A stretch of DNA of 64,000 nucleotides. Origin: Allochromatium palmeri (GTDB taxonomy: Bacteria; Pseudomonadota; Gammaproteobacteria; Chromatiales; Chromatiaceae). The DNA lies in contig NZ_WNKT01000007.1 of the NCBI RefSeq assembly GCF_009720725.1, positions 1 to 64,000 on the forward strand, written 5' to 3'. The first letter of the stretch is position 1. Each line of letters opens with the position of its first letter. This document shows, in pieces, positions 50,847 to 60,340 of this stretch. Below the pieces are notes generated by a model that was given only the letters and a program-made list of their open reading frames with translations, was not told where the DNA came from and ran no database searches. The translations under genes were made by a program, and so were the position numbers.

Positions 50847-53200
50847 GCGAGAGCGATCGCGACACTACCGCTAAGGTCGTCAAGCCGCGTCCACCGCTGA
50901 CGCTGGCGCTGGCCGGAAACCCCAACTGCGGCAAGTCGGCGCTCTTCAATGCGCTGACCGGCATCCGCCAGACCACGGGCAACTGGCCGGGGGTGACGGT
51001 CGAGCGCAAGGAAGGCTCGCTGGAACTGGATGGACGCAAGATCCGGGTGATCGACCTGCCCGGTATCTATTCGCTCGATGCCAGTTCGCTCGATGAGATG
51101 GTCACGCGCGACTATCTGCTCGGGCGCGAGGCTGATCTCATCGTCAATGTGCTCGATGCCAGTAACCTGGAGCGTCATCTCTATCTGACCGTGCAGTTGC
51201 TGGAGATGGGCGTGCCCGTCCTGATCGCGCTCAACATGATGGACATCGCGCGCAAGCGTGGCATCCAGATCGACACCGAGGCGCTGGCTGAGGCACTCGG
51301 CTGTCCGGTGGTGGCACTGGTGGCGGTCAGCAAGGAAGGCTTGACGGAGTTGCAGGCGCGACTGTTGGCCGTGGCCGAGGGGCGCGAGCCGGCCGGGATG
51401 GCGCTGACTCATGGTGAGTGTGTCGAGGCGGCGGTGTTGGAACTGCTGCCTCGACTCGATGCTGAGAGTGACAGCGACACCGACGGCCGCACAGGTGCCG
51501 AGCGTGCCAACGCGCGCTGGCTGGCGCTCAAGCTCCTGGAGTCCGACCCTATCGCCGAGCACAAGGCCAGTCCCGAAACCCTGGCCCTCGCCGAGTCGCT
51601 GCGCCAGCAGATCGCCGAGCGCAGCGGCGAGGATGCCGACCTGCACATCGCCGACACCCGCTTCAGCCATGCCCATGCGCTGGCGCGGCGCGTGGTACGC
51701 GATGAACGGCGCATCGAGCGCACGGCCTCGGATCGCATCGATCAGGTGGTGCTCAGCCGGTTGTTCGGCATTCCGCTGTTTCTGCTGATGATCTATCTGA
51801 TGTTCATGTTCACCATGAATATCGGCGGGGCCTTCATCGACTTCTTCGATCAGGTCGGGCAGGCGCTGTTCGTCGATGGACTCGGCGAGCTGCTGGGCCG
51901 GGTCGGCGCGCCCGACTGGCTGACCCTGGTGCTGGCGACCGGCATCGGCGGTGGTCTCCAGGTGGTCGGCACCTTCATCCCTATCATCGCCAGTCTCTAT
52001 ATCGTGCTCTCGATCCTGGAGGACTCGGGCTACATGGCGCGTGCGGCCTTTGTCATGGACCGCTTCATGCGCTCGATCGGGCTGCCAGGCAAGGCGTTCG
52101 TGCCGCTGATCGTGGGCTTCGGCTGCAATGTGCCGGCGGTGATGGCCACGCGCACCCTGGAGAGCGAGCGCGAGCGCAAGCTGACCATCTTGATGAATCC
52201 CTTCATGTCGTGCGGGGCGCGGCTGCCGGTCTATGCACTCTTCGCCGCCGCCTTTTTTCCGCACTCGGGGCAGAATCTGGTGTTCGCGCTCTATTTGACC
52301 GGGATTGCGGTGGCCATCCTCTCGGGGCTGGCGATGAAGCATACGCTGCTGAAGGGCGACAGCTCGGGATTGCTGATGGAGCTGCCGCCCTATCATCTGC
52401 CGACCTTCAAGGGCGTGATGCTGCGCACCTGGGACCGGGTGAAGCTCTTTCTGCGCGAGGCAGGCAAGATCATCGTGCTCATGGTGCTGGCGCTCAATCT
52501 GCTGGCGACCATCGGCAGCGACGGCAGTCTGGGCAATCAGGACAGCGAGCATTCGATCCTGGCCGAGGTCAGCCGGACCGCGACCCCGCTCTTTGCGCCC
52601 ATGGGCATCAGTGAGGACAACTGGCCGGCAGTGCTCGGCATCTTCTCGGGCGTGCTGGCCAAGGAGGTGATCGTCGGCACGCTTGATTCGCTCTATGGCC
52701 GGCTGGCGGCTGAGTCACACCCGATCGAGGAACCGGAACCCTTCGAACTCTGGCACGCGCTGGGCGCCGCAGCCGGCTCGATCGGCGAGAACCTGGGACA
52801 GCTCGGTGAGCGTCTACTGGATCCGCTCGGACTCGCCATCGGTGAGGCCGACGACCGTGAGGTGGCCGCCGCCGAGCAGGGCGTCCAGAGTGGCACCTTC
52901 GGCGCCATGGCCGAGCGCTTCGACGGTCAGGCTGGAGCCTTCGCCTATCTGCTGTTCGTGCTGCTCTATTTCCCCTGTGTGGCGACGATCGGTGCCATCG
53001 TGCGCGAAGCGGGCGCGACCTGGGCGACCTTCGTCGGATTCTGGACCACGGGCATCGCCTTCCTGACCGCGACCATCTTCTATCAGACCGCGATCTTCGA
53101 GCGCGACCCGTTCACGTCTGGACTCTGGATTGGTAGTGGTCTGGCGCTGTTCATCGCGGTGCTGATCGGTTTACGGCTGTGGTCGGCACGGGCACCTTGA
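50843..53200 (+). CDS. feoB: ferrous iron transporter FeoB
   Basis: FeoB is the inner-membrane Fe2+ transporter with an N-terminal GTPase. The 785-residue protein has GNPNCGKSALFNALTG (G1), the T-x-N-W-P-G-V-T-V-E-R segment (G2), DLPGIYSLD (G3) and LNMMDIARKRG (G4). The guanine-dissociation-inhibitor helices and about eight membrane helices follow, with the conserved GFGCNVPAVMATRTLES. It is full length. It is coupled to feoA and has no feoC gene after it; an HDOD gene follows on the other strand. Confidence 0.96.
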   Translation: MSESDRDTTAKVVKPRPPLTLALAGNPNCGKSALFNALTGIRQTTGNWPGVTVERKEGSLELDGRKIRVIDLPGIYSLDASSLDEMVTRDYLLGREADLIVNVLDASNLERHLYLTVQLLEMGVPVLIALNMMDIARKRGIQIDTEALAEALGCPVVALVAVSKEGLTELQARLLAVAEGREPAGMALTHGECVEAAVLELLPRLDAESDSDTDGRTGAERANARWLALKLLESDPIAEHKASPETLALAESLRQQIAERSGEDADLHIADTRFSHAHALARRVVRDERRIERTASDRIDQVVLSRLFGIPLFLLMIYLMFMFTMNIGGAFIDFFDQVGQALFVDGLGELLGRVGAPDWLTLVLATGIGGGLQVVGTFIPIIASLYIVLSILEDSGYMARAAFVMDRFMRSIGLPGKAFVPLIVGFGCNVPAVMATRTLESERERKLTILMNPFMSCGARLPVYALFAAAFFPHSGQNLVFALYLTGIAVAILSGLAMKHTLLKGDSSGLLMELPPYHLPTFKGVMLRTWDRVKLFLREAGKIIVLMVLALNLLATIGSDGSLGNQDSEHSILAEVSRTATPLFAPMGISEDNWPAVLGIFSGVLAKEVIVGTLDSLYGRLAAESHPIEEPEPFELWHALGAAAGSIGENLGQLGERLLDPLGLAIGEADDREVAAAEQGVQSGTFGAMAERFDGQAGAFAYLLFVLLYFPCVATIGAIVREAGATWATFVGFWTTGIAFLTATIFYQTAIFERDPFTSGLWIGSGLALFIAVLIGLRLWSARAP

Positions 53201-53203
53201 CGG

Positions 53204-54094
53204 CTAGGACGACAGCAGTTTGTTGCTCTCGGTGATCACGTCTTCCATCAAGACTTCCAGTTCGGCCAGCTTGATCTCCTTGAGACCCAGCACCTGCGCC
53301 TCGGGTGTGGCCGCGAGTTCGATCTCGGGATCCGCCGCCTGACCCACGCCGAGCTTGCGGCAGAGAATATCCATCAGGCGGATGATGATCAGCAGTGGAT
53401 CGCTCTCGTCGAAGCGTTCAGCATGATGATCACGGGCGATCCGGGCATAGACCTCCGGTAGTTGCCACTTGACCATCAGCCGATAGCCGATATCGGTGTG
53501 CAGGGTGTTGAGGATTTCATTCAACAGGGATTCAGTAAGCGCCAGGGAGAGGCTTTGGTCCTTGCTCAGCTTCTCAAGCATCTTGAGCAGCGAGAGTTCC
53601 CCGATATCGTGCAACAGGCCGGCGATGAATGCCTCTTCGGCGCGATCGTCATACCCGGTCTCGCAGGCCAGCCAGCGTCCGCCGTTCGCGCAGACGAAGG
53701 AGCGACTCCAGAGGGCCGACATGTGGGGCGCGATCGAGTCGACCTTGCTCGTATGCGCCAGCAGTTGTGAGGTGACCATCGCCAGGTTGATGACGCGCTC
53801 CATCCCCAGGCGCACTAGCGCCGCGCTGATAGTATCGACCCGTTTCAGGCCGCCGTAGAACGAGGAGTTGGCTAGTCGCAGCAAGTGGCTCGCGAGCGAT
53901 TGATCCTTCATGATCAGATCGGCGATATCCTTCATGGACATCTTGCTTTCAGTCTGCAACGCCTGGCGCAATTCGAGCGCGACCGGGTTGAACACGGGCA
54001 ACTTGTGACCGCCGGAGACGAACTGTTCCTCGATCAGCTCTTTGATGGATTTGTGTTGACTGGATGTCGGGCTATCGATGGATTGGGCAGGCAC
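53204..54094 (-). CDS. HDOD-domain signalling protein
   Basis: The 296-residue protein has an HDOD domain (about 30-230) with LPVFNPVALELRQALQTE, LLRLANSSFYGG, and GLLHDIGELSLLKML, a version of the HD motif. HDOD proteins act in stress and c-di-GMP-linked signalling, though most have no enzyme activity shown. It lies downstream of the GspE-type ATPase gene on the same strand, with a 62-base gap, so cotranscription is likely. Confidence 0.88.
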   Translation of the reverse strand: MPAQSIDSPTSSQHKSIKELIEEQFVSGGHKLPVFNPVALELRQALQTESKMSMKDIADLIMKDQSLASHLLRLANSSFYGGLKRVDTISAALVRLGMERVINLAMVTSQLLAHTSKVDSIAPHMSALWSRSFVCANGGRWLACETGYDDRAEEAFIAGLLHDIGELSLLKMLEKLSKDQSLSLALTESLLNEILNTLHTDIGYRLMVKWQLPEVYARIARDHHAERFDESDPLLIIIRLMDILCRKLGVGQAADPEIELAATPEAQVLGLKEIKLAELEVLMEDVITESNKLLSS

Positions 54095-54156
54095 GCCGGA
54101 TGTCTCGTAAGTCGTAGGTGGTGGCCGACCGGGCGAACATCGCGCGGGGCCTGGGT

Positions 54157-56091
54157 TCAGGATTTCGGTGTCTCGCCGGCCAGGCGCCAGATGTCCCGCA
54201 GCGGACGTGGGCGGCTCAGGCGTGGCAGGTGACGCAGCACTTCGTGCAGACTGGTCATCCCCAGAGCGGCCTTGCTCAAGCCATCCTCCAGAAGTGTGAT
54301 GAGTCCAGAACTCTCGATGCTCACCCGCCGAATCTCAGCGGATGTCCGTTTGTTCAAGATGGCATCCTTGACCATTTCGTTCAACACCAGTAGCTCGAAG
54401 ACGCCGACACGTCCCGCGTAGCCGGTATAGTGACAGGCATTGCAACCGCGTCCCTGGCGAAACTGGGCACCGGCCAGGTCGGCTTGAGAACAGCCGAGCC
54501 GATGCAGATCATGGGCAGTGGGCCGATAGGGTTCGGCGCACTGCACGCAGACGTGTCGCAGCAAGCGCTGGGCCAGCACGGACACCACGGTCGAGGAGAT
54601 CAGGAAGGTCTCGATCTGCATGTTCATCAGCCGTAGCAAGCCGCCGATGCTGTCTTCCGTATGAAAGGTCGTCAGCACCTTGTGACCGGTCAAGGCCGCC
54701 TGGATGGCCGACTCGGCCGAAAGCTGGTCGCGGATCTCACCGAGGACGATGATGTCCGGATCCTGGCGGACCATATGGCGCAGCGTTTCCTCGAACGTGA
54801 GGTTGATCTTGGGGTTGAGATTGCACTGAGCGATGCCGTCGATGACGTACTCGACCGGATCCTCGGCGGTGGTGATGCTGCACTCCATGTCGTTGAGATA
54901 GTTGATGCAGCCGTAGAGTGTCGTGGTCTTGCCGGAACCCGTGGGTCCGGTGATCATGATGACCCCGCTTGGAAGTTCCAGGGCATCCTCGATGAAGCGT
55001 TGGAGCACGCGCGGGGAGAGTCCGACCTCCTTGATATCGAGCAGTTCGGCCTTGCGGCTGAGCAGGCGCAGGACGATCTTTTCGCCGAAGATGGTGGAAT
55101 AGAAGGAGGCACGCACATCGGTTTTCAGGCCTTTTTGCGTATCTTCGAAGCGAAAGCCACCGCCCTGGTGGCGGCGCTTCTCGGTGATGTCGGCCTGGCA
55201 CAGCACCTTCAGTCGACTGCTGACGGCCGCCGCCATGCTCAGATCGAATTCCTTGCGGAGCATGAGGATGCCGTCCTGGCGCATGCGCACACGGATCTGC
55301 TGGCGCATCGGCTCGATATGGATGTCACTGGCGCCGAGTGTCAGGGCATCGACGATCAAGCCATCGATGACACTCGCCGCGTTGGCCTCATCGACCTCCA
55401 CCGCCACCTGAGCAACGTTCTGACGGCCATCCTCGTAGTGTTTGATGGCCTCCTCGATCGCGCGACGGGTGCTGATCGCGGCGACCACCGAGCCAAAGGC
55501 GCCTTCCGCCGCCTGTCGGGCCGCGGCATCGAGTGGATTGCGAAAGGCGACGACGATACCTTCGTCGTCGCGGCGAATGGGAACCGCTTGAAAGCGTTTG
55601 CACCAGTGGTGGGTGACCTGGAACAGGAGATCGCGCTCGATCGAAGCGAAACTGGGTTCTTCGTGGAGAAACCCCAACTGATCGGCCAGTACCTCGATCA
55701 ACTGATATTCCTGGATCAGGCGCTTTTCGAGCAGGATCTCGCCCAAGCGCTTGCCCTGAAATTCCGGTTCTTTCTGGGCCGAGAGAGCGGCCTGTAGTTC
55801 CTGAGGTTTGATATAACCCAGTTCCACCAGCAGGTGGCCCAGCGGTACGACCTGACGATGTTCGCGTAGCGCCTGACTGAGCTGCCGGGTATCCAGATAA
55901 CCCAGTTCCAGCAGCACCTGAGTCAGCGAATGGTCATTGCGAAGCTTGCCATGCACGCGACGCGCATAGGTCGCCTGCTCAGCAGTGATGAGGCCGCTGT
56001 CGAGCAGAATATCGGCGATATGGTGACGGGCGTCCCGTGGTTGACGGGGTGGCTCGCCGGGTGACGTCTGCTCGACCGTCTGAGTATTCAT
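54157..56091 (-). CDS. GspE/PilB-type secretion ATPase with four N-terminal MshEN-like repeats
   Basis: The 644-residue protein has a traffic-ATPase core: Walker A GPTGSGKT (382-389), the Asp box DPVEYVIDGI, Walker B DPDIIVLGEIRD, and a zinc site with C515, C518, C550 and C553. The N-terminus has four repeats of the L-G-x-x-L-x-x-x-G-x-I-x-x-x-x-L-x-x-A-L kind, at about 26-45, 56-75, 84-105 and 116-138. MshEN-type motifs of this kind bind c-di-GMP in related ATPases. No pilin or secretion gene is nearby, so this is an orphan ATPase. I chose the ATG at 56091. Confidence 0.9.
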   Translation of the reverse strand: MNTQTVEQTSPGEPPRQPRDARHHIADILLDSGLITAEQATYARRVHGKLRNDHSLTQVLLELGYLDTRQLSQALREHRQVVPLGHLLVELGYIKPQELQAALSAQKEPEFQGKRLGEILLEKRLIQEYQLIEVLADQLGFLHEEPSFASIERDLLFQVTHHWCKRFQAVPIRRDDEGIVVAFRNPLDAAARQAAEGAFGSVVAAISTRRAIEEAIKHYEDGRQNVAQVAVEVDEANAASVIDGLIVDALTLGASDIHIEPMRQQIRVRMRQDGILMLRKEFDLSMAAAVSSRLKVLCQADITEKRRHQGGGFRFEDTQKGLKTDVRASFYSTIFGEKIVLRLLSRKAELLDIKEVGLSPRVLQRFIEDALELPSGVIMITGPTGSGKTTTLYGCINYLNDMECSITTAEDPVEYVIDGIAQCNLNPKINLTFEETLRHMVRQDPDIIVLGEIRDQLSAESAIQAALTGHKVLTTFHTEDSIGGLLRLMNMQIETFLISSTVVSVLAQRLLRHVCVQCAEPYRPTAHDLHRLGCSQADLAGAQFRQGRGCNACHYTGYAGRVGVFELLVLNEMVKDAILNKRTSAEIRRVSIESSGLITLLEDGLSKAALGMTSLHEVLRHLPRLSRPRPLRDIWRLAGETPKS

Positions 56092-56146
56092 GGGTTTGCG
56101 GGTTGGTCTCCCGGACTCGGCCTTAACAGAGGGCAGATGATACCGC

Positions 56147-56368
56147 ATGGAACGCGACATCCTCATCATCCACCCGCTCCGGACTCATCACATGCTGCTC
56201 TCCTGGCTCACCTGGATTATCCATCTGTGCGAGCACAGCCTGTCGGTGCTGCGCGTGCTGTCGATCAGCAATCTGCTGGTGGCCTTGGGCGTTTATCGTC
56301 AGCTCGAAGCAGGTCGAAAGTACGCGTTATTTGCCGATACAGAAGCTGGAGAAGATCCGCCCAAGTAG
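56147..56368 (+). CDS. possible small membrane protein
   Basis: A 73-residue frame with a hydrophobic segment (LLSWLTWIIHL... followed by VLSISNLLVALGVY) lies between the GspE-type gene and mnmE and overlaps the end of mnmE by 42 bases on the other strand. No family is recognised, and no convincing ribosome site was found. It may be chance. Confidence 0.3.
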   Translation: MERDILIIHPLRTHHMLLSWLTWIIHLCEHSLSVLRVLSISNLLVALGVYRQLEAGRKYALFADTEAGEDPPK

Positions 56369-57664
56369 ATCGTCTGAGGTGAACTGGCCAGTGATTTCGC
56401 CCAGAGCGCGCTGGGCCAGATGTAATTCTTCGGCGACCAGTTCGGCGCCGAGTCTTTGATCCAGAGTGGCGGTGGCGGCTCGCAGTGCCTGGCGGGCGCG
56501 TTCCAGCGCGTCGAGATGGCGGCGTCGTGCGATGAAAGCGCCCTCGGGGTGCGTGCTCAGGCCGGCATGCGATTTGAGATGGGTTTTGAGTAGATCCAGC
56601 CCCTCGCCGGTCGCGACCGACAGCGCAATTTCGGTCTCGCGATCCCGTTCGATGAGACGGGCCGACTCGCCGAGCAGATCGATCTTATTGCGGACACGGG
56701 TGACGGGACAGCCGGCGGGAAAGGTGGCGCGGATCGATTCATCCGGTTGGTGATCGACGGCCTGGACCCAGAGCACCAGATCGGCTTCATTCAAGGCCGC
56801 TTGCGCACGACGCACGCCTTCCTGCTCGATCGGGTCATGGGTGTGGCGCAGTCCAGCGGTGTCGACGATCCGGATCGGCAGTCCATCGACCTGGATGTCG
56901 AACTTAAGCAGATCGCGCGTGGTGCCGGGAATGTCGGTGACGATGGCGGCCTCCGAGCCGCAGAGCGCGTTGAGCAGACTCGACTTGCCGACATTGGGCG
57001 CCCCGGCGATCACGACCGCCAACCCCTCGCGGATGATCTGGCCTTGGTGCGCGTCGGCCAGGAGGCGGTCGACGGCCTCCAGAATGGCGGACAGATCGGC
57101 AGCGACGCTCGGCTCGTCGGCCAGATCGATGTCCTCATCCGGAAAGTCGAGTGTGGCCTCGACGTGCAATCGCACCTGAATCAGACACTCGACGAGCGCA
57201 TTGATGCGATGGGAGAAGACGCCTTGCAGACTGCGTCCAGCCAGCCGCACAGCGAGCGCGGTCGAGCTTTCGATCAGATCGGCGACTGCCTCAGCCTGGA
57301 TTAAATCGAGCTTGCCGTTGAGGAACGCACGTTCGCTGAACTCGCCGGGACGCGCCAGCCGTGCGCCCAATTCCAGACAGCGGCGCAGCAGCAGGTCCAT
57401 GACGATGGGGCCGCCGTGCCCCTGAAGCTCCAGCACGTCCTCGCCGGTGAAAGAGCGCGGTGCCTGAAAATAGAGTGCTAGCCCTTCGTCGATGAAACCG
57501 CCATCGGCCTCGCGAAAGCCGCCGAAAGCCGCCTGGCGCGGCTCAGGAACACGCCCGAGAATGCCAACAGCGATGGCGCGCGCGAGTGACCCGCTGACTC
57601 GCACGATGCCCACGCCGCCCATCCCGGGCGGTGTGGCGATGGCGGCGATGGTCTCGCCGGTCAT
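56327..57664 (-). CDS. mnmE: tRNA modification GTPase MnmE
   Basis: MnmE partners MnmG in making cmnm5U34 in tRNA. The 445-residue protein has the N-terminal tetrahydrofolate-binding domain (MTGETIAAIATPPGMGGVGI in pieces), helical domain, G domain with GAPNVGKSSLLNAL, DTAGLR and NKIDL, and ends with the required C-x-G-K (CIGK). It follows yidC on the minus strand with a 31-base gap. Confidence 0.97.
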   Translation of the reverse strand: MTGETIAAIATPPGMGGVGIVRVSGSLARAIAVGILGRVPEPRQAAFGGFREADGGFIDEGLALYFQAPRSFTGEDVLELQGHGGPIVMDLLLRRCLELGARLARPGEFSERAFLNGKLDLIQAEAVADLIESSTALAVRLAGRSLQGVFSHRINALVECLIQVRLHVEATLDFPDEDIDLADEPSVAADLSAILEAVDRLLADAHQGQIIREGLAVVIAGAPNVGKSSLLNALCGSEAAIVTDIPGTTRDLLKFDIQVDGLPIRIVDTAGLRHTHDPIEQEGVRRAQAALNEADLVLWVQAVDHQPDESIRATFPAGCPVTRVRNKIDLLGESARLIERDRETEIALSVATGEGLDLLKTHLKSHAGLSTHPEGAFIARRRHLDALERARQALRAATATLDQRLGAELVAEELHLAQRALGEITGQFTSDDLLGRIFSSFCIGK

Positions 57665-57695
57665 GTCAGCGGCTCGCTCACCGGCGCGCCACGTC

Positions 57696-59360
57696 TTAGC
57701 GCCGACGCTTGGCGGTCTCCAGCTCCAGATCGCGCGTGATCTTCCACTGCTGGGCGATCGAGAGCAGGTTGTTGACCGTCCAGTAGAGCACCAGGCCCGA
57801 CGGGAAGAAGGCGAAGAACACGGTGAACACGAACGGCAGACTCATCATGATCTTGGCCTGGATCGGGTCCGGCGGTGCGGGGTTGAGCTTCTGCTGCACG
57901 AACATGGACACGCCCATGATCAGCGGCAGAATGAAGTAAGGATCAGGCGCTGAGAGGTTGTTGAGCCAGAGCACGAAGGGCGCCTGACGCATCTCGACGC
58001 TTTCGAGTAACACCCAGTAGAGCGCGATGAACACCGGGATCTGCACCAGGATCGGCAGACAGCCGCCGAGCGGATTAATCTTCTCGGTCTTGTAGAGCTC
58101 CATCATCGCCTGATTCAGCCGCTGCTTGTCGTCGCCATAGCGATCCTTGAGCGCCTGGAGCCGTGGCGTGAGCTGGCGCATGTGCGCCATCGAGCGATAG
58201 CTGGTCTCCGAGAGCTTGTAGAAAGCGAGCTTGATGAGGATGGTGAGCACGATGATCGCCCAACCCCAGTTGCCAACTACCGCGTGGATCCAGCTGAGCA
58301 GCCAGAAAATCGGCTTGGCAATAACGGTGAGCCAGCCGTAGTCGACTGCCAGCTCAAAACCGGGTGCGATCTCTTCGAGTGTATCCTGAAGCTTAGGGCC
58401 GACGAAGAGTTGATTCTCGAAGACATGCTCGGTGCCGGGCGCGATGCTGAACGGCGGCGAATACTTGCCGATGATGTAGCGCGAATTGTTCAGGGCGTTG
58501 GTGTAGAAGGTCTCGGCCACGCCGCGCGGCGGAATCCAGGCCGCCATGAAATAATGCTGCATCATGGCAATCCAGCCATCGGTCACGGTGCGGTCGAGCT
58601 TGCCCTCGGCGATGTCGTCGAACGAGACCTTTTTGTACTTATCCTCAGGGCTGTAATAGACGCCCCCGGTGAAGGTGTGGACGAAGCTCGGCTCGTTCGG
58701 GTCGTACAGTTCGGTACGCTGGAGCTGGTCGTAGGCACGCGCGATCAAGGGCGCGCCGGTTCCATTCTCGACCACCTGACGCGACTCGATCAGATAGCTG
58801 CCGCGCGTGAAGGTGTAGATTTTCTTGACCCGGATGCCGGTGTCGTTAGTCCATTCGAGCGTGACTTCGAGCCGGTCGTTACCAGGTTGCAGTGCATAGC
58901 TTGTCTGGGCGCTGGTGAAAACGGCCTCGTGCGTTGGCAGCACATCGGGTTGCTCGCCCAACAGCCCCGACTGGACGATGAACATGTTCGGCGGTTCCGG
59001 CTTGAGCAACCGGAACTTGTCCTCGGGACGCTCAGGAACGACGGCATAGTCGAGCAGCCAGGCACTGGCGATGGTCGCGCCGCGCGGCGAGATCTCAAGC
59101 CGCAGTAAATCAGTCTCGACTTGGATGAGGGCCTCATCGAGTGCCGAAGACAGGGCAGCGCCGGCTGGAACAGCGCCGGGCGTGGTTGAAACGGTCGGAA
59201 TTTCATTGACGGAGGGCACAGGAACGCCAGGGGCACCCTGAACCTGCTCCTGCGCCACCGGGAGCTGGGCGGGACGGCCATAGTCCTGCATCCAAGACTC
59301 GTAGATCAGAAACAGCACCGCAGCCAGTGCAAGGAAGAGAAACAAGCGCTGGTTATCCAT
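57696..59360 (-). CDS. yidC: membrane protein insertase YidC
   Basis: The 554-residue protein has the first membrane helix ([21 protein letters not shown] in pieces), a large periplasmic domain (about 30-340), and five helices with the insertase core [23 protein letters not shown] in pieces. Then come [18 protein letters not shown] and [18 protein letters not shown]. It inserts membrane proteins with or without SecYEG. The ATG at 59360 matches the family, and it overlaps yidD by 8 bases. Confidence 0.97.
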   Translation of the reverse strand: MDNQRLFLFLALAAVLFLIYESWMQDYGRPAQLPVAQEQVQGAPGVPVPSVNEIPTVSTTPGAVPAGAALSSALDEALIQVETDLLRLEISPRGATIASAWLLDYAVVPERPEDKFRLLKPEPPNMFIVQSGLLGEQPDVLPTHEAVFTSAQTSYALQPGNDRLEVTLEWTNDTGIRVKKIYTFTRGSYLIESRQVVENGTGAPLIARAYDQLQRTELYDPNEPSFVHTFTGGVYYSPEDKYKKVSFDDIAEGKLDRTVTDGWIAMMQHYFMAAWIPPRGVAETFYTNALNNSRYIIGKYSPPFSIAPGTEHVFENQLFVGPKLQDTLEEIAPGFELAVDYGWLTVIAKPIFWLLSWIHAVVGNWGWAIIVLTILIKLAFYKLSETSYRSMAHMRQLTPRLQALKDRYGDDKQRLNQAMMELYKTEKINPLGGCLPILVQIPVFIALYWVLLESVEMRQAPFVLWLNNLSAPDPYFILPLIMGVSMFVQQKLNPAPPDPIQAKIMMSLPFVFTVFFAFFPSGLVLYWTVNNLLSIAQQWKITRDLELETAKRRR

Positions 59361-59589
59361 GAATCGTGGTCTGCCTTTTTTCAGGGACTGGATCGATACC
59401 GCCTGGATGCCAGGGGTGACAACGCAACAAGCGGCGAAGGGCCAGATAGCTCCCGCGCGCGACACCGTGGACCTCGATGGCCTCCACGGCATAGTGGGAG
59501 CAGGTGGGGTAGAAGCGACAACGCGGACCGAGCAGCGGGCTGATCAGGTATTGATAAACCCGAATCAGCCCGATCAAGATTCGACGCAT
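59353..59589 (-). CDS. yidD: membrane protein insertion factor YidD
   Basis: The 78-residue protein has [25 protein letters not shown] in pieces and [12 protein letters not shown], the diagnostic YidD motifs with conserved cysteines. It binds the membrane through an amphipathic helix and helps YidC. I chose the ATG at 59589 (MRRILIGLI). It overlaps both rnpA and yidC, as usual for this cluster. Confidence 0.95.
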   Translation of the reverse strand: MRRILIGLIRVYQYLISPLLGPRCRFYPTCSHYAVEAIEVHGVARGSYLALRRLLRCHPWHPGGIDPVPEKRQTTIHG

Positions 59590-59960
59590 GATGATTTCCC
59601 GATGTGCGACCAAGCCCGCTCCAGGACGTCGAACAGCCGCTGGTTCGACTCACGGGTCGCGCCCTGGGCGCAGAGAACCACGATATCGACCCCCGGAAGT
59701 CGCTGGAAAGATCGTCGAAAACTCTCGCGCGCAAGGCGTTTGAGCCGATTGCGATCGACGGCGCGACGGGCGCATTTCTTGGCGATGGCCAGACCCAGAC
59801 GCGGTCGGTCGAGACCGTTGGGCCGATAGAGCACGACAAGGCTTTGGCGGTTCGCTCGGCTCGCTTCGGCAAAAACGCGCTTGAATTGCCCCGAGTTGGT
59901 GAGTCGCCGGTCGCGTCCGAAACGCTGGTTAGCGTCGCCGCCCCGCTCGTTGGTACTCAG
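59574..59960 (-). CDS. rnpA: RNase P protein component, with an unusual start codon
   Basis: RnpA binds the RNase P RNA and helps cleave tRNA leaders. The protein has [36 protein letters not shown] in pieces and an ordinary C-terminus. In this frame no ATG, GTG or TTG lies upstream of the RLTNSGQF block. The only such codon before the core is GTG at 59834, which would delete about 40 residues of the conserved fold. The likeliest start is the CTG at 59960, which overlaps the rpmH stop. That gives 128 residues. Confidence 0.85.
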   Translation of the reverse strand: MSTNERGGDANQRFGRDRRLTNSGQFKRVFAEASRANRQSLVVLYRPNGLDRPRLGLAIAKKCARRAVDRNRLKRLARESFRRSFQRLPGVDIVVLCAQGATRESNQRLFDVLERAWSHIGKSSCVES

Positions 59961-60091
59961 GGCGTCAGGCGGACACGGCCCTTGGCGCGACGCGCACTCA
60001 GAACCTTACGACCATTGCGTGTGGCATTGCGCGCGCGGAAACCATGGGTACGAGCCCGCTTCAGGCGGCTGGGCTGAAAAGTGCGCTTCAT
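59957..60091 (-). CDS. rpmH: large-subunit ribosomal protein bL34
   Basis: The 44-residue protein [18 protein letters not shown]... is a complete bL34, ending GRVRLTP. It begins at ATG 60091. Its stop overlaps the proposed CTG start of rnpA. rpmH faces away from dnaA, the classical arrangement. Confidence 0.97.
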   Translation of the reverse strand: MKRTFQPSRLKRARTHGFRARNATRNGRKVLSARRAKGRVRLTP

Positions 60092-60213
60092 GAACGGTAC
60101 TCCCGGGAACTCGATGATGGGGCAGGGCCTAATGACCCAGCTATAAAAGGGCCGGAAATGTAGGCAATTTTTCATCCAAAGTCAATCAGAATACGCGCGA
60201 GATCGGTTTGAGC

Positions 60214-60222
60214 TGTGGATAA
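60214..60222 (-). promoter_or_regulatory. single DnaA box upstream of dnaA
   Basis: TGTGGATAA is the complement of the perfect box TTATCCACA. It is the only full match in the 249-base gap between rpmH and dnaA. A lone box here suggests autoregulation of dnaA rather than an origin. Confidence 0.7.
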
Positions 60223-60340
60223 GTCCATGCGAGGGCGCTAAACTTGTGTGTTGGCTCAGGGAACGAATCCGCGTCCGGCTCTTCTCGCCGGGTCCATCAT
60301 CAGTCCTTCCGAACCAAGACGACGCCTGTCGGGAAACGCC

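Noticed and set aside
60092-60340. Gap before dnaA as the replication origin
   Set aside because: It has a single DnaA box and no extended AT-rich region, while the gap at 14.55-14.94 kb has eight box-like sites.
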